A DNA stretch of 64,000 bases from Phorcus lineatus (lineage: Eukaryota > Mollusca > Gastropoda > Trochida > Trochidae): NCBI GenBank assembly GCA_921293015.1, contig OV121092.1, forward strand, positions 3,354,001 to 3,418,000, written 5' to 3'. Both the position numbers and the translations under genes were made by a program. The notes under the pieces were generated by a model that had not been told where the DNA came from, did not search any database, and saw only the letters and a list, made by a program, of their open reading frames with translations. Of the stretch, positions 35,601 through 45,722 are shown one piece after another. How positions within the stretch are numbered: position 1 is the stretch's first letter; every line of letters begins with the position of its first letter.

Positions 35601-38211
35601 GAATGTCTAATAACACTGTACATCTGAGACTTCTCTCAAATGAATGGAAACCTCGTATGTGCCAGTAGCAATCGTTCTCTGCACCGAATAACATCATTGT
35701 ACCAACAGGACATAGTATTTATATCACTTAATGGTAACTTTGTATGATGAGGTGTGACAGAGGTTTCTTCACTGACAAGTAAATTTGTATGTCAAGGTAT
35801 GGCCGATGGATTTCATCACTGACCAATGGTGTGATAGAGGGATATCATCACTGACTAGTAAAACTGTATGACAAGATGTGACAGAGGGTTATCATCACTG
35901 ACTAGTAAAACTGTATGACAAGATGTGACAGAGAGTTATCATCACTGACTAGTAAACTGTATGACAAGATGTGACAGAGGGTTATCATCACTGACTAGTA
36001 AAACTGTGTGACAAGATGTGACAGAGGGTTATCATCACTGAGTCGTAAAACTGTATGACAAGATGTGACAGAGGGTTATCATCACTAACTAATAAAACTG
36101 TATGACAAGATGTGACAGAGGGTTATCATCACTGGCTAATAAAACTGTATGACAAGATGGGACAGAGGGTTATCATCACTGAGTCGTAAAACTGTATGAC
36201 AAGATGGGACAGAGGGTTATCATCACTGAGTCGTAAAACTGTATGACAAGATGGGACAGAGGGTTATCATCACTGAATAGTGGTGTTATCATCACTGATT
36301 GTATCTGCAGGTGTGTCAAAGAGTTCTATCAACTAACTTTTACGTGTTGGTGGCTCGTCAAGACGGGCTAGTCTTAGACAAAGAGGGACAGTTGATGCTG
36401 TCCTACACTGGTACCGACCCTACAGACAAGTTTACTCGGTGAGTTTAGCGTCCTCTTTGCATGAAAGGATACTAGTAACTCGATTAAAAGTGTTTACTTT
36501 GTTTAGTTTTTACAAATGTACCTTAATCACCTATACTCTTTAGTGTGATTCAACAAATTATCTGTGCTTAGACTTCGAATGTTGAAGGTTCCTTTACGGA
36601 AAGGTAAACGTTCGTCCCTACGTGAATAAAGAAAGTATAGCACATGTATTATTGTGATGGCGTCTATATGTAAATGCCGATTGCATGATGAAAATATGTG
36701 TCAATTGGTTATTTTAGGCTAATAGTAATATTTCTTATATCTTTTTAGACAAACATACATTTCTCTGATTTGTGACTCGACCATTGATGGGGAATTCACG
36801 TTTCAATATGAAAACCCAGTTAGAGAATACGTGAGTTTTTTTTCATTATTTCAAATTTTAAAAATGCTTATGATTATGATCGTTGCTCATTTCAATTGAT
36901 ATCTTTTGAAATATCTGTACACAGAAGTTTATATAATCAACATTTGAAACCTAACATGACTCTTGATAACTTAATACAGTTTAGCTACGCTCACACGTTG
37001 GATATATAATAAAATGCTATTCAAATCAACATGTCACGACTTGCTTATCTCAAAGAACTTGTATCTTGGATTCTTTTGCGTAGTAATGCTTATTAAATAA
37101 AACTTTAAAAAAGAAATACATCGAAAAATCGTGCCATAGTGCTGTTACTAGAAGTGATCTTGTATATCTTTTATTTGACAGCACTTCACCTTGAAAAGCA
37201 AGTATGCGTGTGAGAGACACAAGCCATTGACCGGTTTGCTGACCACCCCCTCCCCGACGCCCGGACCAGCTCCGTCCCCTTCACCCCCCGTAATCTCACT
37301 GGCCGCAGTCGTCGTTCTTCTGGTCTGCATTCTGTACGTACACACCACCGGCGAAATGGTCGTGGCATATCTTTGTAACAGAGGTACTCTTTGGTCTTGA
37401 AAGGACAACACGATCCTTTTGAGGGGTTCCATGGTATTGATTTATTACAGAAGGCAATTAAGATGGAAGCAAATATAAAAATACGCAATCATTAGAATAT
37501 TGTATTAAAAAAACCAATATCAATACATATAAACAATATGACAAACGATTACATATTGCATGACTTTCCATAACCAAGTATACAATTGATAAATATATTA
37601 TGTAATAATCAAATTCCCATTACAGCGTTACAATATTACTAATAAATATGGCATAAGCACATACATTTGCACATGACAATCAATTCTTTAAATATGTGTC
37701 ATAAGTCCTTCAACAACAATAAACATAACATTGCAGTATCCTCAACTGTATGGTGTATCTTTGTTCCAGTGTATCTCTGTGTATCTTCAACTGCATGTTG
37801 TATCTTTGTTCCAGTGTATCTCTGCGTATCTTCAACTGTATGGTGTATCTTTGTTCCAGTGTATCTCCGTGTATCTTCAACTGCATGGTGTATCTTTGTT
37901 CCAGTGTATCTCTGTGAATCCTCAACTGTATGGTGTATCTTTGTTCGAGTGTGTCTCTATGTATCCTCAACTGTATGTTGTATCTTTGTTCCAGTGTATT
38001 TCTGTGTATCCTCAACTGTATGGTGTATCTTTGTTCCAGCGTATCTCTGTGTATCCTCAACTGCATGGTGTATCTTTGTTCCAGTGTATTTCTGTGTATC
38101 CTCAACTGTATGGTGTTCCTGGGCCTTGTGACTAGACGACGAAGCAGAGACAAGAGACAGGTCCATGCACACTACAATCAGGCTTTCGAGAAGAAGCTTC
38201 CACTGCCTTAA
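32665..38211 (+). CDS. MRH-domain (M6P-receptor-homology/ATG27-like) type I membrane protein A, six exons
   Basis: Exons: 32,665-33,104; 34,578-34,662; 36,311-36,438; 36,749-36,830; 37,182-37,333; 38,085-38,211. GT-AG ends and phases (2,0,2,0,2) all agree, giving 337 residues. Signal peptide ~1-18; Thr/Gln-rich tandem repeats ~25-122 with eight N-x-T/S sequons; MRH domain ~128-255 (DCTFQT...VDLTPL, YLWNPC, VCQ, RQTYISLICD, E...Y.F..KYAC); Pro-rich linker; unusually long hydrophobic span ~282-312 followed by RRRSR; cytosolic tail ending EKKLPLP. MRH proteins bind mannose-type glycans and sort cargo to lysosomes. The Arg, Glu and Tyr positions of the sugar site appear present, but the Gln position seems not, so binding is uncertain. 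AATAAA lies at 38,258-38,263. Gene B is its tandem paralogue with the same exon plan. Confidence 0.85.
33120..33550. repeat. GACA / ACAT microsatellite-like tract in intron 1 of gene A
   Basis: Over 400 bases of AGACAGACAGAGAGACAG and ACATACATAC runs starting 15 bases after the exon 1 donor. Several open frames of 60-100 codons on both strands here are artefacts. Confidence 0.85.
33577..34054 (-). pseudogene. Mariner-family transposase, internally deleted
   Basis: From 34,054 leftward the frame gives MEKSECRAVIKYLS, then a helix-turn-helix region (HWCAEFKRGR, DEPRSGCPSDV, RRLTIRYLAD). It then jumps to the C-terminal block (EEFLGSRDKNWFSDGLQML, RWSKC) and stops at 33,577. Frame breaks occur near 33,945. 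The catalytic DDD core is missing (about 478 of an expected ~1,040 bases), so it is dead. It lies in intron 1 of MRH gene A. Terminal repeats were not identified. Confidence 0.8.
35165..35275. repeat. Large hairpin-forming foldback repeat
   Basis: CATTAGTTTGGCACG and CGTGCCAAACTAATG flank TCGTCCAAGGCC-GTTA-GGCCGTGGACGA. Arms are about 50 bases with few mismatches and a 4-base loop. It lies in intron 2 of gene A. Confidence 0.85.
35740..36300. repeat. 47-bp minisatellite, about 11 copies
   Basis: The unit combines GTGACAGAGGGTTATCATCA, an ACTAGTAAAACTG segment and TATGACAAGAT. It lies in intron 2 of gene A and ends just before the exon 3 acceptor at 36,310. Confidence 0.92.
37735..38115 (+). 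repeat. 45-bp minisatellite made of splice-acceptor/exon-start units, about 8 copies
   Basis: Each 45-bp unit contains TATCTTTGTTCCAG (a 3' splice-site-like stretch), then TGTATYTCTGTGTATCC and TCAACTGYATGG. The last copy supplies the real acceptor (AG at 38,083-38,084) and the first codons of exon 6. Because 45 is a multiple of three, using an earlier acceptor would add 15 hydrophobic residues per unit; the frame is open back to about 37,920. The same arrangement is found in gene B. Confidence 0.88.
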
Positions 38212-38263
38212 AGGCGCCCTTTTTTAATCACTCTATGTGCTATACAAGATATAGATAAATAAA

Positions 38264-40500
38264 AACTGCAACCATGAAAACAATTATTTTTTGTTCAATC
38301 ATTATTACAGCACATCACGGAAACACTGATTTAAAAATCTTGACTGAATGGTAAGGCATCAAAACCATGAAAGGTGGAGATCATGTCACCAGCGGTGGAG
38401 GGTCGCAAAGATCTTGAGAGTTGATATGTCATAATTGCTAGGGACAAATAAATACAAAGCATTCGCAAATATACACATGGAAAATTGTATTGCAACACCT
38501 GCTTTTTAAATGCCTGGCGTGACACAAAATATTGACATTCGATTGACAAGGATCCGATGTTTGAAGATATAAAAACCAGCAAAATCTCTGGTAATTACCA
38601 TATCGATCCTTTTTAAAATATTCAACGACGTGGCCCATTGAAAATGATGGATGTTGACATTTATACACAGACACAAGAGAGAATATAAGTGCATTCTTAA
38701 TCAGGAAAAATGACTACCACAAAACGTCTCATTTTTACTGAACAAGACGCCGAGCTGCCTATGCGGCCGTCGGTTCCATTCTGTTTTATGAGAAGATTTC
38801 TAAATTTAACTGGAAACCTATAATGTGTTCAGGTGGCAAAAATAACATGGCTAGAATTAAAGACAAAGTTGGTGTTGCAATACTTTACTCCAGGTGTATA
38901 AAGCCCATTTAAACTTTCCTGCTTTGTCTACACATTGCAGGCTATTGAAAATAGATATATTTTTTATTGGTTTTGGATGTTTACAAAGCATATTTTAGTC
39001 TTCAACAAAAACAAATAAAAAAAGGACGACTATTTGCGAGTCCCTCCTGATTAAACCTATACATAGACTTCGTATAAGCTATTTAAAGCACAGGTTTGCC
39101 GCTAACTGTTATTGTCACTTGGTGTTTATCTGGATACTGAAACTAAGAGAAGGCAACAATGTAGAGGCTTATCACATGCTCTAGAACTCAGTATACAAAT
39201 TATCAGCACAATGCGGGTTTGATAAGTACATGTCTCTTCTTTTAAGGATGTCACTAATTTTATATACAAATCATATGTCGACATCCTGATCGCACTTAAA
39301 ATTTGTATGTAAATTACCATACCACGAAAGCGTTCTTTTGCCCCAATGGTATAACACACTTACGCACAGTATGGCGAGGTGAGGTGAGTTGCTTTCAAGA
39401 GTATTTCACTTATATCGCGGCTGTTAGTATTATTGCAGGGAGAAAGCCCGCAACACCATTGTAGCTATGCATTGCAGTGAAACCTGCTACCATCAACTGA
39501 ACGATTACGATATGCACCATGGCCTATTTGGATTTTGTCGGACAATTACTCGGAGTATGGTAGATTTGGACTGTTTGATAAGTCTGTCACATACTGTATA
39601 ATTTTGTGTATATAATGTATGGAATGTTTATAATGAATGAAATGTATATATGATCATGTATTTATTCATAAAATACATAATACAAATGAAGATGATATAT
39701 GTCATATACATCGACGGCACGTTCGTATATGGATATTGTATTCACTCATCAAATAAAAACATCACATATCAGTAACATCAAATGATCAGAATAAAATGAA
39801 TGAGTCTAAACACCCCTTTTGTCTTATTTTGGAACGTTCCAACGTTATGTAAGCCAATCAACAACTTAAATCACAGTACCGATCCGTCGAACGGATTTTT
39901 CTATCCTAAAACTAGAAATTCGACGAATAGGTAAGCGACTAACTGAACCTACCGAACTGCACTGAAATTCAGTGTCGCATTGCACCCAAACCTGACTGCC
40001 GGTAGAACAGTATGGGATTAAAAACTGTAACAGTTAGATATCAAGTATGACAAGATTTTGTAATGGTACATCTGAAGACAATGAGTAGAGAAAACACAAT
40101 ATATTTTTCAAATTGTGAAATACGAAGTGACGTATTTCACAAATACGAAGTGACGTATTTCACTGAGTGATATAACGATGCGATACAACACAGTGAAAAA
40201 CTTTACAATCAAATGAAATCCGTGACGTCAAAAATGACGATAAATAGAACATTTGACATTTCTCTTCGAACACCACGTATTCGCCACTCATGAAAATATG
40301 AATTTCTACCTAAGTCGATAAGATATCTACAGCATTCGATAAGAGACGTGTAATATCCTCTCCAATTACTATGCAAGTATCTATTTCATTTTACGCCTTG
40401 CTAAGTGTCAAAGACAGCTTCAATTTCTTGATATAGGCCTAAATACTCAAATTTAGGTGAACACACTTTTGAGATGCTGCTGTAAGAAAATAGCGCTGAT
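38264..40500. other. Intergenic region between the MRH paralogues
   Basis: No exon found. At 40,110-40,175 a doubled GTGAAATACGAAGTGACGTATTTCAC-like palindromic block occurs (about 26 bases with overlapping copies). The rest is AT-rich. Confidence 0.45.
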
Positions 40501-40513
40501 CTCACTGTCCTGT

Positions 40514-40523
40514 GTCACGTGAT
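40514..40523 (+). promoter_or_regulatory. CLEAR-like E-box upstream of MRH gene B
   Basis: GTCACGTGAT lies 72 bases before the ATG. It matches the TFEB/MITF lysosomal CLEAR consensus GTCACGTGAC at nine of ten positions. Fits a lysosome-related receptor gene, but a single short motif can be chance. Confidence 0.4.
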
Positions 40524-40594
40524 CGACGGTCACCTGTCAGATAATGCCGTGACAGTGATACAGGTACATTTCTATTATCTGTATCTGCCACACT

Positions 40595-43500
40595 ATGAAG
40601 CTTGTTACTGTGATCAAGTGGACTGCAGCCTTGCTGGCCCTCAGTGGGCGTGGCTCGTGTGGAGTTAATGTTGGCGATGTTACGAGCTGTCAATACCAGA
40701 CCCCAACTGGGATAGTCGATCTCTCCCCCCTCGCCAACCAGGGTGGGGAACCCCGGTGAGCCTACATTTAATCTTATGATTGCAGCTTGAATCCTTTTTA
40801 TCCCTTGGTATGCTAATTGAATAGAGCACATTAGGTACATGATAAGTTATCAATACTGAAGGTGAAGGTGAGAGTTGTTGATGTCCTTATGGTTCGGTTC
40901 ATAGTGGTCCTTTTCAAATAGGCTCAATCAGAGAGAAAAATATTTGGACGTAATTTGAAAAAAAGTTATTATAGCAGGTCTTATCTAATATGAACCTCTT
41001 GGACATTGGTTTGCAAAGGTTCGATTCGAAAGACGAAATAGGTAGTAATAGCTTTGTTGCTGGACAAATAATTGAAATGCTAGCAAACATTACTTTTCAA
41101 ACACTTTCATCGAAGAACTCGGTGGGTCGCCGTAATAACCGTTGCCTTTAACAATAAGCGATTTTCCTTCACCACATATACAACCGCAACTGCTAATGTT
41201 CCCCCATCTGGAGTGGAGGGTTAATGAGTTAGGATTGTCCCCAGATTCAAAGATGTGGTGGACCCGGGGCGGAACTTCGGCTACTCCTGGAATCCGTGCA
41301 GCGTCTTCAACGAGGGTTCCTGTCAGGGTGTCGAGGTGAGAACGTGTATTTTCAGTTTATAGATTATCTCTTGTGTTCATACCAACAAGGTATTATCTGT
41401 GATTCTTAAATACGTTCTGGAAAGACGCAATTTCAGAATCGTTGTAAGCATAGGCTATCAATCTCGAACCCTTTAGGACGTCGACCATATTGGGGTTTAA
41501 ATCTTTCATTTTACATTTATTTCTTAACTAGGCTATAAACGTGTCGAATATATATGATCCACCTGATGAAGGGGCAAGAAGTAGCCCAGAAACGTTGTGA
41601 AAAACAAAAAATAAAGAAGTTGTCATCCATAACATTGTCTGTATCACTACACCAACTTCTAAATGCCTTTGAAGAAATTCGTGTCGCATATAAACCAAAA
41701 GCGGACAGTGTTGGCGATTGAATTATATCTACACTATACAGTTGTTATAATTGATTCATGGTGACTGAATAATGAAATCTGCCTCTGTGTCAGCAAGCGC
41801 GCCTCCTACGCATAATTGTTTTCAGTCGCTGAAATTGGCATTAAGTGTGTGATACAATTTTCACCGCCAGGGGAAAAAGAACCTCGGAAAGTCCCCGAAA
41901 TAAAGGGTGAGCGTACGTGGATAAGACTTGGGCCACCTTGTAGAGAGGAATACTCACCTTGCTCTGAATGTCGTAAATGCTCCATTGACGTGGACAGCAT
42001 TTTTTCATATTCGATTAAGAATGTCATAATCCCAAAAATTAAAAGATAACTGTTTTTCTTGATTGGGCAGGTATGCCAGGTGATGATGGATGACCCTAGC
42101 ACGTCCTTCACACTCGGCACCCCCGGGGAGGGCGGCTTCCTGCAGCAGGGGGACACCCTCTTTTACCACTACGTCGATAACTCCGTCCCGGACAAAGTCA
42201 GGTGGGTACTTTCTTTATGTATTACTGTATGTCAATCTAAGAACATTAAACTCAACTTAACGGGACTTTTCTTGTATTGACATTTCGGTGCAAAGATTCC
42301 TAATGTGCATAGTGTTTTGCACATTTATCTAAAAAATTAATATGATTAAAATAAAATATTTTAAGACGAAAAATCTTACAAAATATTACCTTAAGCTAGT
42401 CTTAAATGATAAATTTGCTAAAAACTTGGATCTTTTTTTGCAAATTGATGAAAAAACAATATCCACATATTCTGTTTATTCGTATCAAAACTCTAATTCA
42501 AGGGATTCTTTTACTAGGGAAACCTATATAGAACTTGCATGTGATATGAACGTCGAAGGAAAACTGGAATTTCAGGAAGAAGATCCGGCTTTAAATTACG
42601 TGAGTACTTATCTGACTCGATATTGATATTAATGGAGAAAATAGATTCCGTAGCTAAGCCTGCAAAAATAAAACTGCGAGGATTGCTTCTGAACAGCTAA
42701 TGCCAAACAAGATTTTTATCAAAAGAATAATTCAAAATTGACTTAATCCCACGATATGAATAAATATCGAAATAAATGCATTATGTTTATTTTTTGTATG
42801 ATAATAATATGAACTTTGACCAAAACAAAAGATTTTTTTTTCAACGGGCAAGAACAAGTTATTCATGCTTTAAAGGAACTTTGTACATCGTATTTGTAAA
42901 GCAATATGTTCATTTGCTATTCAGATATGTCCGAAAGAATTTGTCATTATTCAACGTAATGTTTTTAATTCACAAATTCTCTCAATACATACAGAATCTC
43001 TCGTTCCCTACATTTCAAACCTAAAATTTCCAAAAGGAGGATGCACATCCGAATCCACTTAAATAACCTGAAATTGCAGCGACTGAAGCTGACGAGTCAA
43101 TACGCCTGTCCAAGGGTGCAGACCACGCCCCCTCCACCAGCGCCGACTCAGACCCCGACCAAAACACCCGCCCCGCCCACTCCACCTAGGCCGTGGTTCT
43201 TCAGTCTGAAGATGGTCATATATCTCCTGGCAGCTGTTCTGTAAGTACAAGTCGAAGAGTTTTTTTGGGGAAAAGTAAAAAAAGTATTTGTATTTGGCAA
43301 ACCATGCAATCAAGGAATCATTATCCTAGAAAATCCATTCATAAACAAAGCATTAAGCTAGAAACATTACTTTTTGACACCAGTGAAAGTCATTTAAGAC
43401 ATTTAAAACAATGCCGAATCTCCAACTTGGTACCTAATGGCAGAGGTAGAAATCCTACCCTAACCTCTGTTTTTACACGAGAACTTCACGGGTTTCCGAC

Positions 43501-43999
43501 AGATTCCCCTTAATTTACAACACAAACTGTTAGTAAAATTTCATCCGTTGAAAACACTTTTCACATTGAAATTTTTCTTGTTGTCGCCAAGGCATATGCT
43601 ATAATTCACATTAATGATGACGTGAAGGTGTTCAGTGAAGAAGACCCAACTCTTCGACGTTTGTCTCTTTGTTCCAATGTATCTCTATGTATCCTCAGTA
43701 TAACGGCGTTTGTATCTTTGTTCTAGTGTATCTTTATGCATCCTAAACTGTACGGCGTTTGTATCTTTGTTCCAATGTACCTTTATGTATCCTAAAACAA
43801 CGACGTTTGTACGTTTGTTCCAGTTTATCTTAATGTATCCTAAACTGTACGACGTCTGTATCCTTGTTCCAGTGTATCTTTATGTATCCTCAACTGTATG
43901 GTGTTTCTGGGCCTGGTGACAAGACGACGAAGGACAGAGGACAAGAGGTCACATGGTCACACAAACCACGCCTTCGAAAAGAAACCTCTTCCGCCCTAG
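40595..43999 (+). CDS. MRH-domain type I membrane protein B, six exons
   Basis: Exons: 40,595-40,755; 41,245-41,335; 42,071-42,201; 42,518-42,599; 43,080-43,240; 43,873-43,999. GT-AG ends and the same phases as gene A, giving 250 residues. Signal peptide ~1-20; MRH domain ~33-165 (TSCQYQTPTGIVDLSPL, YSWNPC, VCQ, RETYIELACD, E...Y, SQYAC); Pro/Thr linker (~170-195); membrane span ~199-222 followed by RRR; tail ending FEKKPLPP. It lacks the sequon-rich N-terminal repeats of gene A. Exon 6 has exactly the same length (127 bases) and a near-identical start. AATAAA at 44,019-44,024 is 20 bases past the stop. The likely role is a Golgi/endosome sorting receptor or ATG27-like protein; the ligand is unknown. 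Confidence 0.85.
41540..41680 (+). mobile_element. Retroelement 3'-end fragment with a hammerhead-like core
   Basis: CTGATGA (41,563-41,569), a GGGGC...GCCC stem, then GAAAC (41,589-41,593) reproduce the conserved hammerhead ribozyme core order. It is followed by AATAAAGAAGTTGTCATCCA, shared with 27,590-27,690 and 58,370-58,450. Penelope-like elements are known to carry hammerhead motifs near their ends. Stem III pairing looks weak, so the copy is probably inactive. Confidence 0.45.
43660..43900 (+). repeat. ~49-bp acceptor-unit tandem array of gene B, about 5 copies
   Basis: Units of TATCTTTGTTCYAGTGTATC, then TTTATGTATCCTAAACTGTA and a CGNCGTTTG spacer. Some copies have lost the AG (CAATGTA). 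The last copy is the true intron 5 acceptor (AG 43,871-43,872). The unit is about four bases longer than in gene A, so alternative use would shift the frame. Confidence 0.82.
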
Positions 44000-44984
44000 C
44001 CGACTTATTCAGAACGTTAATAAATTTGCGTCTACTAAATTTTCATTCAGTTTCATTTGTTCTTTTTATGATAATACATTTTCCGCTTATTTGATTTACC
44101 CGAAAAAACGTAAATGTTTTTAACTTGCAACTGATACAAGAGTGTTCTGGTTTGTGCAAACATTGAAAATTTACATACTAAACTGTAGTAAAATAGACAA
44201 AATATAAAAAGACACGTGTGCTTTTGAACGTCCAAATACAATATTGCCATTAATGGTTGTACCCCCTTAACTAATTCGCGAAATGAAAATGACAAACTTC
44301 CATCTGCCGGTAAAATATTTCGAAAACAGAATAAACAGGGATATGGCATATTGTTTTTAAAAGGTAGAAGCCTGTCTGATTGCATAATTCTAAACTTGTT
44401 ATACACGACATTTACACGTGTATCAACGAATAGGGTACATATAAAAGTTCTCTATTGAATTAACATTCTACCTATTTCTTACAAAATATAACACATTGCT
44501 GTTAAGTCAAAATAGATAGACACCTCGTCACTAAAATTTGAATATCCCAAGGAAATGTGTTTATTAATCCGAATTTTTGAAGTTTTTCTTATCTTAGATT
44601 TTGGGATGGTCCTCTCTTTTTTAGATTGTTGACAGCAGATAAGAAATGATAAACAAATTTTAAAACCATTATTTTATTTGTTGACAATTTAAATAGCTCT
44701 CTTCAGGTTCTTTACGTTTTTTTGTTTTTCGATTAAACATTCTAAGGCCTTATTTGCATAATCTCTAAGAGCATTTCATATTTCTGTTGTTTGATTTTAA
44801 AAAGAAAATTAGGGCAGCCCTTATCATATATATTTTGCTTCTGTATAACCCTCTTTAGAAATAATGTTCGAGATAAGAAGTGATGTTTGGAATATATATT
44901 AAAACAAAGTGTTGCCTGCGTTGCAGTTAAATAAAAATAAACCCCGAAAAGCTAGGTCTAACATTTACGACAGGACTTAAATCA

Positions 44985-45198
44985 TACATAACACATGTCT
45001 GTTAACATCAACGAAGGTCATGTTGTTCCCATTATTGGCAATTACATTACATGGTCCTATGGTACGATAAAGATGATCCAAAGCATGCTCGATCGGATTC
45101 ATAACCAGGCTATAAGGTTTTAAGATCCTTCTGTGGTATGCTATTCGTAAGAACTTGCATATTCCCGTAGTGTAGTACATAAGCCAAACCATAATCAT
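44985..45198 (-). pseudogene. Tc1-like transposase fragment
   Basis: Minus-strand frame with MNPIEHALDHLYRTI, matching the NPIEH.WD.L motif of Tc1-family transposases. Only about 70 codons remain. Confidence 0.55.
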
Positions 45199-45455
45199 AC
45201 CGAGAAATGGGTGTTTCTGTGCACTATATTGTTGAAATGGTCTTCCAAAACAAGTTTCGTTTTACAATTGTTTTACTATACCATCGCTCAACCTACATGC
45301 AATGGTTCAGTGGCGTTTTGGCAAGTTGGATGCATGTAGTAATATATAGAAGAAACTCTAGATGACCATTCTAAGAAAGTTACGTTATTTACTTTATATT
45401 TTATATTTCATGGTTCATTTCTCGTTAGGTATTCCATAAAACTCTGAAACCATGA

Positions 45456-45722
45456 AAGGCCTTTAGGGGGAATTCTTCGAAGAGATCTCCAGCAGACACT
45501 GGAGACATTTTTATTGGGTATTGCTCCTACAAACCTCTACATTTGGATTTTTCTTGGAACGATCAACCGTGTAAGCATGCAAAAATGATGGATTTTTTAG
45601 GGTCTTGTCATAGGCCAGCTGAAACAGACTGTCATTTTGTATTTAAGTTAACTTGTGAAAGAGATGTGACAATAGAAACTTTAACAAAAAGTATTTCTGA
45701 TCCTAGATTTGGATGGTTATAA
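45456..45722 (+). other. Orphan 88-codon open frame, possible exon remnant
   Basis: An open stretch without an early ATG that ends in TAA, followed within a few bases by AATAAA (from 45,726). It reads with varied composition (FIGYCSYKPLHLDFSWNDQP, CHFVFKLTCERD). A possible acceptor (TTTAG) lies at 45,462-45,466. No family recognised and no partner exon found; it could be a last exon, a retrocopy end or chance. Confidence 0.25.

Noticed and set aside
37667..38153. Long ORFs on both strands across the 45-bp array (up to 154 codons)
   Set aside because: The unit length is a multiple of three, so every frame stays open; only exon 6 (38,085-38,211) is supported by splicing and by the paralogue.
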